The translations under genes were made by a program, and so were the position numbers. Under the pieces are notes generated by a model. It was not told the DNA's origin and did no database searches. It saw nothing but the letters and a program-made list of their open reading frames with translations. A DNA stretch of 64,000 nt from JAMXLO01 sp963850535 (GTDB taxonomy: Bacteria; Pseudomonadota; Alphaproteobacteria; Acetobacterales; Acetobacteraceae): assembly GCA_963850535.1 (NCBI GenBank), contig CAWKMC010000044.1:1-64000 (forward strand). The letters run 5' to 3'. This document shows positions 49,963 to 58,275 of this stretch, one piece after another (position 1 is the first letter of the stretch; the number at the start of each line of letters is the position of its first letter).

Positions 49963-51332
49963 CCGAGTTGTGGACCGCACAGGATCTGCTGGAGGCGACC
50001 GGCGGCAGGATGGACACGCCATTCGCCGCGACCGGCGTGTCGATCGACACCCGCACGCTGCGGCCGGGTGATCTCTTCGTTGCCCTGGAAGGCGAGAATG
50101 GCGACGGCCACGCCTTCGTCGCCGAAGCGTCAGCAAAAGGTGCGGCCGGCGCCATGGTGCATCGCGAGGTCGCAGGCGTTGCTACGTCGCTGCGTGTCGA
50201 TGACACACTCGCAGCCCTGCATCGTCTCAGCAGTTTCGCACGACAGCGATTCAACGGCCGACTGGTCGCTGTCACCGGCAGTGTCGGCAAGACCACGATC
50301 AAGGAGATGCTGCGGACGGTGCTGTCAGCGCTCGGTCGCACGCACGCGGCCGTTGCCTCCTACAACAACCACTGGGGCTTGCCGCTGACGTTGGCGCGCA
50401 CGCCGTTGGATGCCGAGTACTGCGTTGCCGAAATCGGCATGAACCACGCCGGAGAGATCGCCCCGCTCGCGCGCCTCGCCCGACCGCATGTCGCGGTGAT
50501 CACCGCTGTGGAAAAGGCGCATATCGGCTTCCTTGGTTCGCTCGAGGCGATTGCCGACGAAAAGGCGGCCATCCTGCAAGGATTGCAGCTCAACGGTGGT
50601 GCGGTTTTGCCGGCGGATACGCCGCTGCTGCCGCGCCTGCGCGCTGCCGCGGGTGACGCACGTATCGTGACCTTCGGTATGGCACCCGAGGCGGATGTGC
50701 GTCTCCTGCACCTGTCGATGGATGCCGAAGGCAGCGAGGTTACCGCGGCATTCGCCGATGAGCGGCTGCGCTTCCGCCTGCACGCACCAGGGCGGCATAT
50801 GGCGGTCAATGCGCTTGCCGCGATCGCTGCCGCCGCGATGCTGGCGGATACCGCACCCGAACCCATCGTTCATGCGCTCGAAAATTTTGCGCCAGTGGCA
50901 GGTCGCGGCGTGCGCCGGCCAATCGATGTTCCTGGCGGCGCCGCGTTGCTGCTGGACGAGAGCTACAACGGCAATCCTGCATCGATGCGTGCCGCGCTCG
51001 CTGTGCTGCGCCTGCAGCCGTCGCGGCGGCGCGTCGCTGTTCTCGGTGACATGCTGGAGCTCGGTGACGCTGCGCCCGCTGAACACTGTTCGCTTGCCGA
51101 CGATGTCGCTGCCGCAGCCGACTGCGTGTTTGCCTGCGGACCGCTGATGCGAAGCCTGTACAACGCCGTCCCCGAACCGATCCGCACCGCTTATGCAGCT
51201 GACGCTGCCGCCTTGGCCCCGATGGTGGCTCGCGCGATCGCGCCAGGCGACGCTGTCCTGATCAAAGGCAGCCTCGGCAGCCGGATGAAGCTGGTCGTCG
51301 ATGCCCTTCACTCTCATGCGAAGGCCGCCTGA
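49959..51332 (+). CDS. murF: UDP-MurNAc-pentapeptide synthetase
   Basis: Adds D-Ala-D-Ala to complete the UDP-MurNAc-pentapeptide. N-terminal substrate domain with SIDTRTLRPGDLFVALEGEN, ATP loop VTGSVGKTTIKEMLRTVL, the YNNHWGLPLTL region, EIGMNHAGEIAPLARL, and LDESYNGNPASMRAAL. 457 residues, complete. Overlaps murE by four bases and mraY by one. Confidence 0.97.
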   Translation: MTELWTAQDLLEATGGRMDTPFAATGVSIDTRTLRPGDLFVALEGENGDGHAFVAEASAKGAAGAMVHREVAGVATSLRVDDTLAALHRLSSFARQRFNGRLVAVTGSVGKTTIKEMLRTVLSALGRTHAAVASYNNHWGLPLTLARTPLDAEYCVAEIGMNHAGEIAPLARLARPHVAVITAVEKAHIGFLGSLEAIADEKAAILQGLQLNGGAVLPADTPLLPRLRAAAGDARIVTFGMAPEADVRLLHLSMDAEGSEVTAAFADERLRFRLHAPGRHMAVNALAAIAAAAMLADTAPEPIVHALENFAPVAGRGVRRPIDVPGGAALLLDESYNGNPASMRAALAVLRLQPSRRRVAVLGDMLELGDAAPAEHCSLADDVAAAADCVFACGPLMRSLYNAVPEPIRTAYAADAAALAPMVARAIAPGDAVLIKGSLGSRMKLVVDALHSHAKAA

Positions 51333-52420
51333 TGCTGTATGATCTTGCGCGGCCGTTTGCCAACCAGTTCATCCTGTTCAACCTGCTTCGCTACATCACG
51401 TTCCGCTCGGGCGCGGCGTGCCTGACGGCGTTGGTGGTCAGCTTCATTCTCGGCCCACCGTTGATTCGCTGGCTGAAGTCGAAGCAGACGAACGGTCAGC
51501 CGATTCGCGATGACGGCCCGGAGCGTCATCTGATCGAGAAGAAGGGCACGCCCACCATGGGTGGCGTGCTGATCCTGTTCGCATTGACCATCTCAACGCT
51601 GCTCTGGGTCGATCTGCGCAACCCCTACGTCTGGGCGGTGATGTTCGTCACGCTGAGCTACGGCGCACTCGGCTTTGCCGACGACTATCGAAAGCTGTCG
51701 CGGCAGAATCACAAGGGCGTCTCGCCACGTGCCAAGCTGCTCGCGCAGATGCTGATCGGCTTCTTTGCCGGCGTCTGGCTGATGCTGCTGACGAAAGGCG
51801 AGCTGGCGACATCGCTGACCATACCGGTGTTCAAGGACGTGCTGATCCCACTCGGCATCATGTTCCCGTTGTTTGCGATGCTGGTCATGCTCGGCGCGTC
51901 CAATGCCGTGAACCTGACCGACGGCCTGGATGGGCTCGCGATCGTGCCGACCATCATCTGCGCCGGCGTCTTCGCGCTGATCGCGTATCTCGTCGGCAAC
52001 CGCATCTTCGCTGATTACCTGCAGCTCAACCCGGTGCCCGGCGTTGGCGAACTGCCGGTGTTCTGTGGGGCTCTGATCGGCGCGGGTCTCGGGTTCCTAT
52101 GGTTCAACGCACCGCCCGCCGCGGTCTTCATGGGCGATACCGGATCGCTTGCACTGGGTGGCGCCCTGGGCGCCGTCGCGGTCGCGACCAAGCACGAGAT
52201 CGTGCTGATGATCAGCGGCGGCCTGTTCGTGGTGGAGACCGTCTCCGTCATCATTCAGGTGTTCTGGTACAAGCGCACCAAGCGGCGCATCTTTCTGATG
52301 GCGCCGCTGCATCATCATTTCGAAAAGAAGGGCTGGTCCGAGCCGACCATCGTCATCCGCTTCTGGATCATCTCCATGATCCTGGCCCTCGTCGGTCTGG
52401 CGACGCTGAAGATCCGATGA
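51332..52420 (+). CDS. mraY: phospho-MurNAc-pentapeptide translocase
   Basis: Ten-helix inner-membrane enzyme that links phospho-MurNAc-pentapeptide to undecaprenyl phosphate, giving lipid I. Signatures: KKGTPTMGGVLILFALTIS, FADDYRKLSRQNHKGVSPRA (aspartate pair), NLTDGLDGLAIVPTIICAG, FMGDTGSLALGGALGAVA and PLHHHFEKKGW near the end. 362 residues. The stop TGA shares bases with an ATG that opens a 57-codon frame where murD would be expected. Confidence 0.97.
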   Translation: MLYDLARPFANQFILFNLLRYITFRSGAACLTALVVSFILGPPLIRWLKSKQTNGQPIRDDGPERHLIEKKGTPTMGGVLILFALTISTLLWVDLRNPYVWAVMFVTLSYGALGFADDYRKLSRQNHKGVSPRAKLLAQMLIGFFAGVWLMLLTKGELATSLTIPVFKDVLIPLGIMFPLFAMLVMLGASNAVNLTDGLDGLAIVPTIICAGVFALIAYLVGNRIFADYLQLNPVPGVGELPVFCGALIGAGLGFLWFNAPPAAVFMGDTGSLALGGALGAVAVATKHEIVLMISGGLFVVETVSVIIQVFWYKRTKRRIFLMAPLHHHFEKKGWSEPTIVIRFWIISMILALVGLATLKIR

Positions 52421-52590
52421 GTATGGAGCGACGTCCTTCAACGTCATGGCCGGCCTTGTGCCGGCCATCCGTCATGGCACCTGCCGCTACCGATGGCCAG
52501 GACAAGCCCGGCCATGACTCTGCAGCGCCAGCCTTGTCGCGAATCGTGCAGCTCCGCTTCCCTGTTCGCTCGACGGCGGGATCAGCCTGA
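52417..52590 (+). CDS. 57-codon ORF in the murD position
   Basis: An open frame whose ATG overlaps the mraY stop (ATGA) and whose TGA overlaps the ftsW ATG. Most of it is a palindromic repeat of the GGCCGGC type, so the coding content (starting MSMERRPSTSWPALCRP) has no family. In most bacteria murD (UDP-MurNAc-L-Ala-D-Glu ligase) lies exactly here. Either this is the scar of a murD removed in frame, or it is a chance open frame in a repeat. No MurD residues recognised. Confidence 0.4.
   Translation: MSMERRPSTSWPALCRPSVMAPAATDGQDKPGHDSAAPALSRIVQLRFPVRSTAGSA
52445..52518. repeat. GGCCGGC-type palindromic repeat, copy 1
   Basis: ATGGCCGG...CCGGCCAT palindrome at 52445-52467, then a second, related half (GATGGCCAGGACAAGCCC, then GGCCATGAC) to about 52518. 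The translated signature is WPALCRPSVMAP...GQDKPGHD. A type well known from alphaproteobacterial intergenic regions. It lies in the gap where murD would be. Confidence 0.75.
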
Positions 52591-53717
52591 TGCCAACCCT
52601 CTCGCGCGCCGATAACTCGATCCTTGGCCGCTGGTGGTGGACAGTGGATCGCTGGACGCTGGGCGCAATCGGCGTGCTGATTGGCTTCGGTTACATCATG
52701 ATGCTCGCAGCGAGCCCCGCGGTTGCGGAACGCATCGGCTCCTCGCGCGATATCTTTCTTCTCAAGCAGGTGTTCTTTCTCGCCGCGGCTGGTGCGGTCG
52801 TGGTCGCCGTATCGCTGCTCTCGCCGCGCAGCATCCGGCGCATGGCCATCATCGGCTGCATCATCGCACTCGCGCTGACCGTCGCGACAATGTTCGTCGG
52901 TGTCGAGATCAAAGGCGCACGCCGCTGGATCGCGTTGCCAGGCCTGTCGGTGCAGCCGTCCGAATTCCTAAAACCCTGTTTTGCCGTCGTCGCCGCGTGG
53001 TTGATCAGCGAGGGCCGCCGCACGCCTCGCTTTCCCGGCAAGCTGTTGGCGATCGGCGTCTTCCTGGCGATCGCGATGCTGCTGAAGTCGCAGCCGGACG
53101 TCGGCATGCTGGCGGTGATCTCCGCGGTGTTCTTCGCCCAACTCTACATCGCCGGCCTGAACCTGTTCCTGGTGGCTATATTGGTGATCGCCGCAGGGTT
53201 TGGTGGCGTCGGTGCCTATATGTTTTTCCCGCATGTGCAGCGGCGCGTCGAGGCGTTCCTGCATCCCGGCAATGGCATCGGAACCGACTACCAACCGCGC
53301 ACCGCGCTGGAGGCCTTCGGCAACGGCGGGCTGCTCGGTCGCGGTCCGGGTGAAGGCCACGTAAAGGACGTTCTGCCCGACGCCCATGCCGATTTCGTCT
53401 TCGCAGTCGCCGGTGAAGAGTTCGGCATGATCGTCTGCCTGATCATCATCGCCGTGTTCGGCTTCATCGTGCTGCGCGGACTGCTGCGACTGTTGAAGGA
53501 ACAAGACCTGTTCGTGGTGCTGTCCTGCACCGGCCTGGTCACCGGTTTCGGCCTGCAGGCATTCATCAACATGGCCTCGTCGCTGCAGCTCATTCCCACC
53601 AAGGGCATGACGCTGCCGCTGGTCTCGTACGGCGGCTCTTCGGCACTGGCGGTGGCACTCGGCATGGGCATGCTGCTGGCGCTGACGCGACGCCGCCACC
53701 ATGCGGACGCACCATGA
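52590..53717 (+). CDS. ftsW: peptidoglycan glycosyltransferase FtsW
   Basis: SEDS-family septal glycan polymerase, about ten helices. GVEIKGARRWIALPGLSVQP and QPSEFLKPCFAVVAAWL, the catalytic-loop FAVAGEEFGMIVCLIIIAVF, and the family end FINMASSLQLIPTKGMTLPL, VSYGGSSALAVALGMGM. 375 residues. It works with FtsI encoded upstream. Overlaps murG by four bases. Confidence 0.96.
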   Translation: MPTLSRADNSILGRWWWTVDRWTLGAIGVLIGFGYIMMLAASPAVAERIGSSRDIFLLKQVFFLAAAGAVVVAVSLLSPRSIRRMAIIGCIIALALTVATMFVGVEIKGARRWIALPGLSVQPSEFLKPCFAVVAAWLISEGRRTPRFPGKLLAIGVFLAIAMLLKSQPDVGMLAVISAVFFAQLYIAGLNLFLVAILVIAAGFGGVGAYMFFPHVQRRVEAFLHPGNGIGTDYQPRTALEAFGNGGLLGRGPGEGHVKDVLPDAHADFVFAVAGEEFGMIVCLIIIAVFGFIVLRGLLRLLKEQDLFVVLSCTGLVTGFGLQAFINMASSLQLIPTKGMTLPLVSYGGSSALAVALGMGMLLALTRRRHHADAP

Positions 53718-54826
53718 GAGGTCCCGCGGTCCTTCCCATCGTGATCGCTGCGGGCGGCACGGGCGGTCATTTCTTCCCGGCCGAGGCGTTGGCCAGTGAA
53801 TTGTTGTCGCGCGGGCGACGCGTGGCACTGATGACGGACGCGCGATCCGGCGGACTGCAGAGTCCGGTGTTCGCCGGTCTGGAGCGTTTCGTCATCCGCG
53901 GCGCGGGCATCGCCGGCCGTGGTGCTTGGCGCGCCGGCAAGGCAGGCGTGGCACTGGCTGGCGGCGTGCTTCAGGCGCGACGTACCCTCGCGCGCATCAA
54001 CGCCGGCGTTGTGGTTGGCTTTGGCGGGTACCCAAGTGTCGCGCCGGTGTTGGCGACACGCCTCATGCGCCCTCGACCGGCCGTGATTCTGCATGAGCAG
54101 AACGCTGTGCTTGGCCGTGCCAATCGCTTCCTGGCGCATCATGCCGACCGTTTGGCGCTCAGCTTCGCCATGACAACACGCGTGCCGAAGGTGGCAACCG
54201 TGGTAACCGGCAATCCGGTGCGTCCTGTGGTCGCGGCGCTTGCCGAGACAAACTACGTGCCACCAAACGACATCATTCGTCTGCTGGTGCTTGGTGGCTC
54301 GCTGGGCGCACGTGTCTTCAGCGACGTTGTGCCGGCAGCCCTCGCATCGTTGCCAGACGATCTGCTCTTGCGGATCAGGATCACGCAGCAATGTCGCCCC
54401 GAGGATCTGGGTCGGGTGCGCGCGACTTATGACCTCGCAGGTATTGACGCCGATCTGTCTCCGTTCTTTCCGGACGTCGCCGAGAGGCTTGCATCAGCGC
54501 ATCTGGTGATTGCGCGCGCCGGGGCCTCCACCGTCGCCGAACTGGCGATTGCCGGACGACCGTCGATCCTGGTCCCCTTGCCAGGTGCGATCGACGACCA
54601 TCAGACGGCAAATGCGCGCGCCCTCGTCGAGGCGCGCGGCGCATCGATGATCGCACAGCACGACCTCACCCCCGCAACGCTGCGCGACCAGCTTGCTGCA
54701 TTGCTGGCTCAGCCCGAGTTGCTGAACCACGCCGCTCTCGCTGCGCGCACCATCGCGCGGCCTGACGCCGCGGCGCGATTGGCGGATCTGGTGGAGGAAC
54801 TCATGCCGCAGGAGGCCAAGCCATGA
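53714..54826 (+). CDS. murG: GlcNAc transferase MurG (lipid II synthase)
   Basis: Transfers GlcNAc to lipid I on the cytoplasmic face. N-terminal AAGGTGGHFFPAEALASEL, GFGGYPSVAPVLATRLMRP with HEQNAVLGRANRFLA, then GGSLGARVFSDVVPAAL, GASTVAELAIAGRPSILVPL and DDHQTANARALVEARGASM. 370 residues, complete. murC follows after an interval containing a palindromic repeat. Confidence 0.96.
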   Translation: MRGPAVLPIVIAAGGTGGHFFPAEALASELLSRGRRVALMTDARSGGLQSPVFAGLERFVIRGAGIAGRGAWRAGKAGVALAGGVLQARRTLARINAGVVVGFGGYPSVAPVLATRLMRPRPAVILHEQNAVLGRANRFLAHHADRLALSFAMTTRVPKVATVVTGNPVRPVVAALAETNYVPPNDIIRLLVLGGSLGARVFSDVVPAALASLPDDLLLRIRITQQCRPEDLGRVRATYDLAGIDADLSPFFPDVAERLASAHLVIARAGASTVAELAIAGRPSILVPLPGAIDDHQTANARALVEARGASMIAQHDLTPATLRDQLAALLAQPELLNHAALAARTIARPDAAARLADLVEELMPQEAKP

Positions 54827-54839
54827 CCGCCCCTCCGTC

Positions 54840-54863
54840 ATGGCCGGCCACCGTGCCGGCCAT
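54840..54863. repeat. GGCCGGC-type palindromic repeat, copy 2
   Basis: ATGGCCGGCC ACC GTGCCGGCCAT, the same palindromic core as the copy between mraY and ftsW. It sits between murG and murC and supplies the only in-frame ATG for the long murC frame. Confidence 0.75.
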
Positions 54864-56339
54864 CGGTTCCAGCACGACCCGGAAAGTGAGGAAAGGAACT
54901 GTGCCATAAGAGCCCTCCCACTTTCCATCGGCACGATCCATTTCGTCGGCATCGGCGGCATCGGTATGTCGGGCATTGCCGAGGTGCTGCATAATCTCGG
55001 CTACTCGGTGCAAGGCAGCGACATCGCCGAGTCGGCGAATGTTCGTCGGCTGCGTGACGCCGGCATCCCGGTATCGATCGGCCATGACGCGGCAAATCTG
55101 GGCGGCGCCCAGGTCGTTGTCGTGTCATCCGCGGTGAAGCCCGACAACCCTGAAGTTGCCACGGCGCGTGTGCGGCTGATCCCGGTGGTGCGTCGCGCCG
55201 AGATGCTGGCCGAGCTGATGCGGCTGAAGTGGTCGGTGGCGATCGGCGGCACGCATGGCAAGACCACCACCACCAGCCTGATCGCCGCGGTGTTGGAAGC
55301 GGCGCATCTCGATCCCACCGTGATCAACGGCGGCATCATCAACGCCTATGGCACCAACACGCGTCTGGGTACTGGCGACTGGATGGTGGTGGAGGCCGAC
55401 GAAAGCGACGGCAGCTTCCTGCGCCTGCCGGCGGTGATCGCCGTTGTCACCAACATGGACCCCGAGCATCTCGACCATTGGGGTTCACCCGAAGCGATGG
55501 TCGCCGGCTATGACCAGTTCGTCGCCAACGTGCCGTTCTACGGCTTCGCCGTGCTTTGCATCGATCATCCGGCGGTGCAGCAGATGATCCCGCGCCTGTC
55601 GGACCGGCGCATCATCACCTACGGCTTCTCGCCGCAGGCGGATGTGCGCGCCGATCGCATCGTGCCCGACAAGCTTGGCTCGACGTTCGACGTCACGGTC
55701 ACCGATCGCGCGCGCAACCGATCGCGCAAGCTGGGTCCCTATCGCCTGCCGATGCTTGGCTCGCACAATGTGCAGAACGCGTTGGCTGCAGTTGCCGTCG
55801 GCATCGAGATGGACATCGCTGATGATACGCTGCGTGGTGCCTTCGCTGGGTTCCGCGGTGTGAAGCGACGCTTCACCAAGACCGGCGAGTTGGGCGGCAT
55901 CACGGTGATCGACGACTACGGTCACCATCCGGTGGAAATCGCCGCCGTGCTGAAAGCGGCGCGTCAGGCCGGCGCACGCAACGTGATCGCGGTGGTGCAG
56001 CCGCATCGGTTCAGCCGTCTGCATTCGTTGTTCAGCGAGTTCTGCACCTGCATGAACGACGCCGGCACGGTCATCGTCGCCGACGTGTACCCCGCTGGCG
56101 AAGCGCCGATCGAAGGCGTCAACCGCGATGCGCTGGTGGACGGACTACGCGCACGCGGGCATCGCAGCGTCGTGCCGTTGCCTTCGCCGGTGCGGCTCGC
56201 CGAGATGATCTATGCCATTGCCAAGCCGGGCGACTTCGTCGTCTGCGTCGGCGCTGGCAACATTACCCAGTGGGCCGCGGCCCTGCCGGGTGAACTTTCC
56301 GACCTGCAGAACCGGCGCATCGCCGGAAGCGCCGCATGA
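54840..56339 (+). CDS. murC: UDP-MurNAc-L-alanine ligase
   Basis: Adds L-alanine to UDP-MurNAc. HFVGIGGIGMSGIAEVLHNL and GGTHGKTTTTSLIAAVL (ATP loop), EADESDGSFLRL, TNMDPEHLDHWG, DDYGHHPVEIAAVLKAAR, VVQPHRFSRL. The conserved part begins RALPLSIGTIHF near 54909. The only in-frame ATG before it (54840) lies inside a palindromic repeat, giving 22 unlikely extra residues; the family position would start at 54906, which reads ATA. A rare ATA start or a changed start base are both possible. A GAAAGGAAC ribosome-like site precedes 54901. Confidence 0.93.
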   Translation: MAGHRAGHRFQHDPESEERNCAIRALPLSIGTIHFVGIGGIGMSGIAEVLHNLGYSVQGSDIAESANVRRLRDAGIPVSIGHDAANLGGAQVVVVSSAVKPDNPEVATARVRLIPVVRRAEMLAELMRLKWSVAIGGTHGKTTTTSLIAAVLEAAHLDPTVINGGIINAYGTNTRLGTGDWMVVEADESDGSFLRLPAVIAVVTNMDPEHLDHWGSPEAMVAGYDQFVANVPFYGFAVLCIDHPAVQQMIPRLSDRRIITYGFSPQADVRADRIVPDKLGSTFDVTVTDRARNRSRKLGPYRLPMLGSHNVQNALAAVAVGIEMDIADDTLRGAFAGFRGVKRRFTKTGELGGITVIDDYGHHPVEIAAVLKAARQAGARNVIAVVQPHRFSRLHSLFSEFCTCMNDAGTVIVADVYPAGEAPIEGVNRDALVDGLRARGHRSVVPLPSPVRLAEMIYAIAKPGDFVVCVGAGNITQWAAALPGELSDLQNRRIAGSAA

Positions 56340-57358
56340 ACCACCACCCCAGCAGAATCCCCCCTCCCCGCGCGGGAGGGGGCGAGGGGGAGGGGGCGCT
56401 GCCACCGCTACGTGGTCGCGTCCAAGCGAATGCGCCGTTGGCACCCTTCACCTGGTTCCGCGTCGGTGGGCCGGCCGAGGTGCTGGTGCGTCCGGCTGAC
56501 GAAATAGATCTCGCACAGTTCCTGCGCGCGCTGCCGCTCGACATTCCGGTGCACGTGATTGGCGCCTGCTCGAACCTGATCATTCGCGACGGTGGGCTGC
56601 CCGGCGTCGTGATCCGCCTGGCGCGCGGCTTCGGCGCAATCACCGTCGGAGTCGATGGTGTGATTGCCGGTGCTGCGGCGCTCGATGTGACCGTGGCTGA
56701 ACATGTCGCTGCCGCCGGCCTGACCGGATTGGAATTCCTCTCAGGCATCCCTGGCAGCATCGGCGGCGCTGTGGTGATGAACGGCGGCGCTTATGGCGGT
56801 GATATCGCATCTTGCCTTGAGTGGGCGGACATCGTGACGCGCACCGGCGCACAACGCCGCATGACAGCCGCGGATCTCGCTTTTGCCTATCGCCACTCGC
56901 GCCTGCCGCAAGGTGCTGTGGTGGTGCGTGCCCGACTGCGCGCGAAACCTGGCGCACCGGCCGCCATCGCAGCGCGCATGGCAGAGATCCGCGCAGCACG
57001 TGAAGCGTCGCAGCCGATCCGCGCCCGAACCGGAGGATCGACGTTCCGCAATCCACCCGACATGAAGGCATGGGAACTGATCGACGCCACAGGCAGTCGT
57101 GGATTGACGCGCGGGGGTGCCCAGGTATCCGAGAAGCACTGCAATTTCCTGATCAACACCGGCGCGGCCACCGCTGCCGACCTTGAAGGTTTGGGCGAAG
57201 AACTCCGCCGCCGTGTGCACGAAGCGACCGGCGTCACCCTTGAATGGGAAATCCACCGCATCGGCGTGCCCACCACAACACTCCCCCTCCCCTCGCGGGA
57301 GGAGCCTGCGCCGGACGTGATCCGGGGGGACGGTGGGAGGGGGCAGCCCATCCCATGA
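56336..57358 (+). CDS. murB: UDP-N-acetylenolpyruvoylglucosamine reductase
   Basis: FAD enzyme reducing UDP-enolpyruvyl-GlcNAc to UDP-MurNAc. Conserved NAPLAPFTWFRVGGPAEVLV, SNLIIRDGGLPGVVIRLARG, FLSGIPGSIGGAVVMNGGAY, SGSxxxNP-like GGSTFRNPPDMKAWELIDA, and AQVSEKHCNFLINTG with the C-terminal catalytic Glu region HEATGVTLEWEIHRIG. Both ends are extended by palindromic repeats in frame: residues about 6-27 at the N-terminus and the last 25 or so. The start overlaps the murC stop, so the repeat is probably translated. 340 residues. Confidence 0.93.
   Translation: MNHHPSRIPPPRAGGGEGEGALPPLRGRVQANAPLAPFTWFRVGGPAEVLVRPADEIDLAQFLRALPLDIPVHVIGACSNLIIRDGGLPGVVIRLARGFGAITVGVDGVIAGAAALDVTVAEHVAAAGLTGLEFLSGIPGSIGGAVVMNGGAYGGDIASCLEWADIVTRTGAQRRMTAADLAFAYRHSRLPQGAVVVRARLRAKPGAPAAIAARMAEIRAAREASQPIRARTGGSTFRNPPDMKAWELIDATGSRGLTRGGAQVSEKHCNFLINTGAATAADLEGLGEELRRRVHEATGVTLEWEIHRIGVPTTTLPLPSREEPAPDVIRGDGGRGQPIP
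56359..56398. repeat. C/G-run palindromic repeat, copy 4
   Basis: Core GCGGGAGGGGG between C-rich and G-rich arms; in frame inside the start of murB, coding for Pro/Arg/Gly residues. Confidence 0.75.
57281..57345. repeat. C/G-run palindromic repeat, copy 5 (interrupted)
   Basis: Same arms as the other copies but with about 30 extra bases (encoding EEPAPDVIRGDGG) between the two halves. It lies inside the final codons of murB, which ends 10 bases later, overlapping ddl. Confidence 0.7.
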
Positions 57359-58275
57359 CCCGCGTCGCAGTGCTCTACGGCGGCATCTCCGCCGAATGCG
57401 AAGTCAGCCGTTCGACCGGCTTGCAGGTGATCCCTGCGCTGCGCGAGGCCGGCTTCGAAGTCACACCCATCGAAGTTGGCGAAGATATCGGCGCGGTCAT
57501 CGCCGCACTGAAGCCGCGCCCCGATGCGGTGTTCAATGCGCTGCATGGACGGTTCGGCGAAGATGGCGTGATCCAGGGCGTGCTCGACTGGCTCGACATT
57601 CCCTACACGCATTCCGGCGTGCGCGCGTCGGCGCTGGCGATGGACAAAGTTGCGGCAAAGACAATCTTCGCCGCGGCAGGCCTGCCGATTGCGCATGGTC
57701 GCGTCGTGCTGACTGACGAACTGCAGGCCGCCGATCCGTTGCCGCTGCCCTACGTGGTGAAGCCGGTCAGCGAAGGCTCATCGGTCGGCGTCGAAATCAT
57801 CAAACGTGGCGACAACCGTCGAGCCGAGGTCGCGCGCAATTGGCGCTACGGCAAAGCGGCGCTCGTGGAGGAATACATCCCAGGTCGTGAACTCACTGTC
57901 GGCGTCATGGGCGACCGCGCACTCGCAGTCACCGAGATCATCGCCGAAGCTGGCGTGTTCTACGACTACAAATCCAAATATGCCGATGGTGGCTCGCGCC
58001 ATATCATCCCCGCGCGCGTGCACCCGGACATGTACCATCGGGCACTGGACGTCGCGTTGGCGGCGCATCGCGCGCTCGGCTGTCGTGGCGCCACGCGCTG
58101 CGACTTCCGTTACGACGACACGAAAGGCGAACCAGGTCGGCTCGTATTGCTCGAGATCAACACGCAGCCTGGCCTCACACCGACATCGCTGCTGCCCGAA
58201 CAGGCGGCGCATCACGGCATGAACTTCTCGCAGCTATGCGCGTGGATGGTGGAGAACGCGGCATGCCGCGTGTAG
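57355..58275 (+). CDS. ddl: D-alanine--D-alanine ligase
   Basis: ATP-grasp enzyme making D-Ala-D-Ala for MurF. Start ATG 57355 (MTRVAVLYGGISAECEVS) overlaps the murB stop. VFNALHGRFGEDGVIQGVLD, the ATP-binding VVKPVSEGSSVGVEIIKR, EEYIPGRELTVGVMGDRAL, and the metal and substrate region EINTQPGLTPTSLLPEQA. 306 residues, complete. Overlaps ftsQ by 13 bases. Confidence 0.96.
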   Translation: MTRVAVLYGGISAECEVSRSTGLQVIPALREAGFEVTPIEVGEDIGAVIAALKPRPDAVFNALHGRFGEDGVIQGVLDWLDIPYTHSGVRASALAMDKVAAKTIFAAAGLPIAHGRVVLTDELQAADPLPLPYVVKPVSEGSSVGVEIIKRGDNRRAEVARNWRYGKAALVEEYIPGRELTVGVMGDRALAVTEIIAEAGVFYDYKSKYADGGSRHIIPARVHPDMYHRALDVALAAHRALGCRGATRCDFRYDDTKGEPGRLVLLEINTQPGLTPTSLLPEQAAHHGMNFSQLCAWMVENAACRV

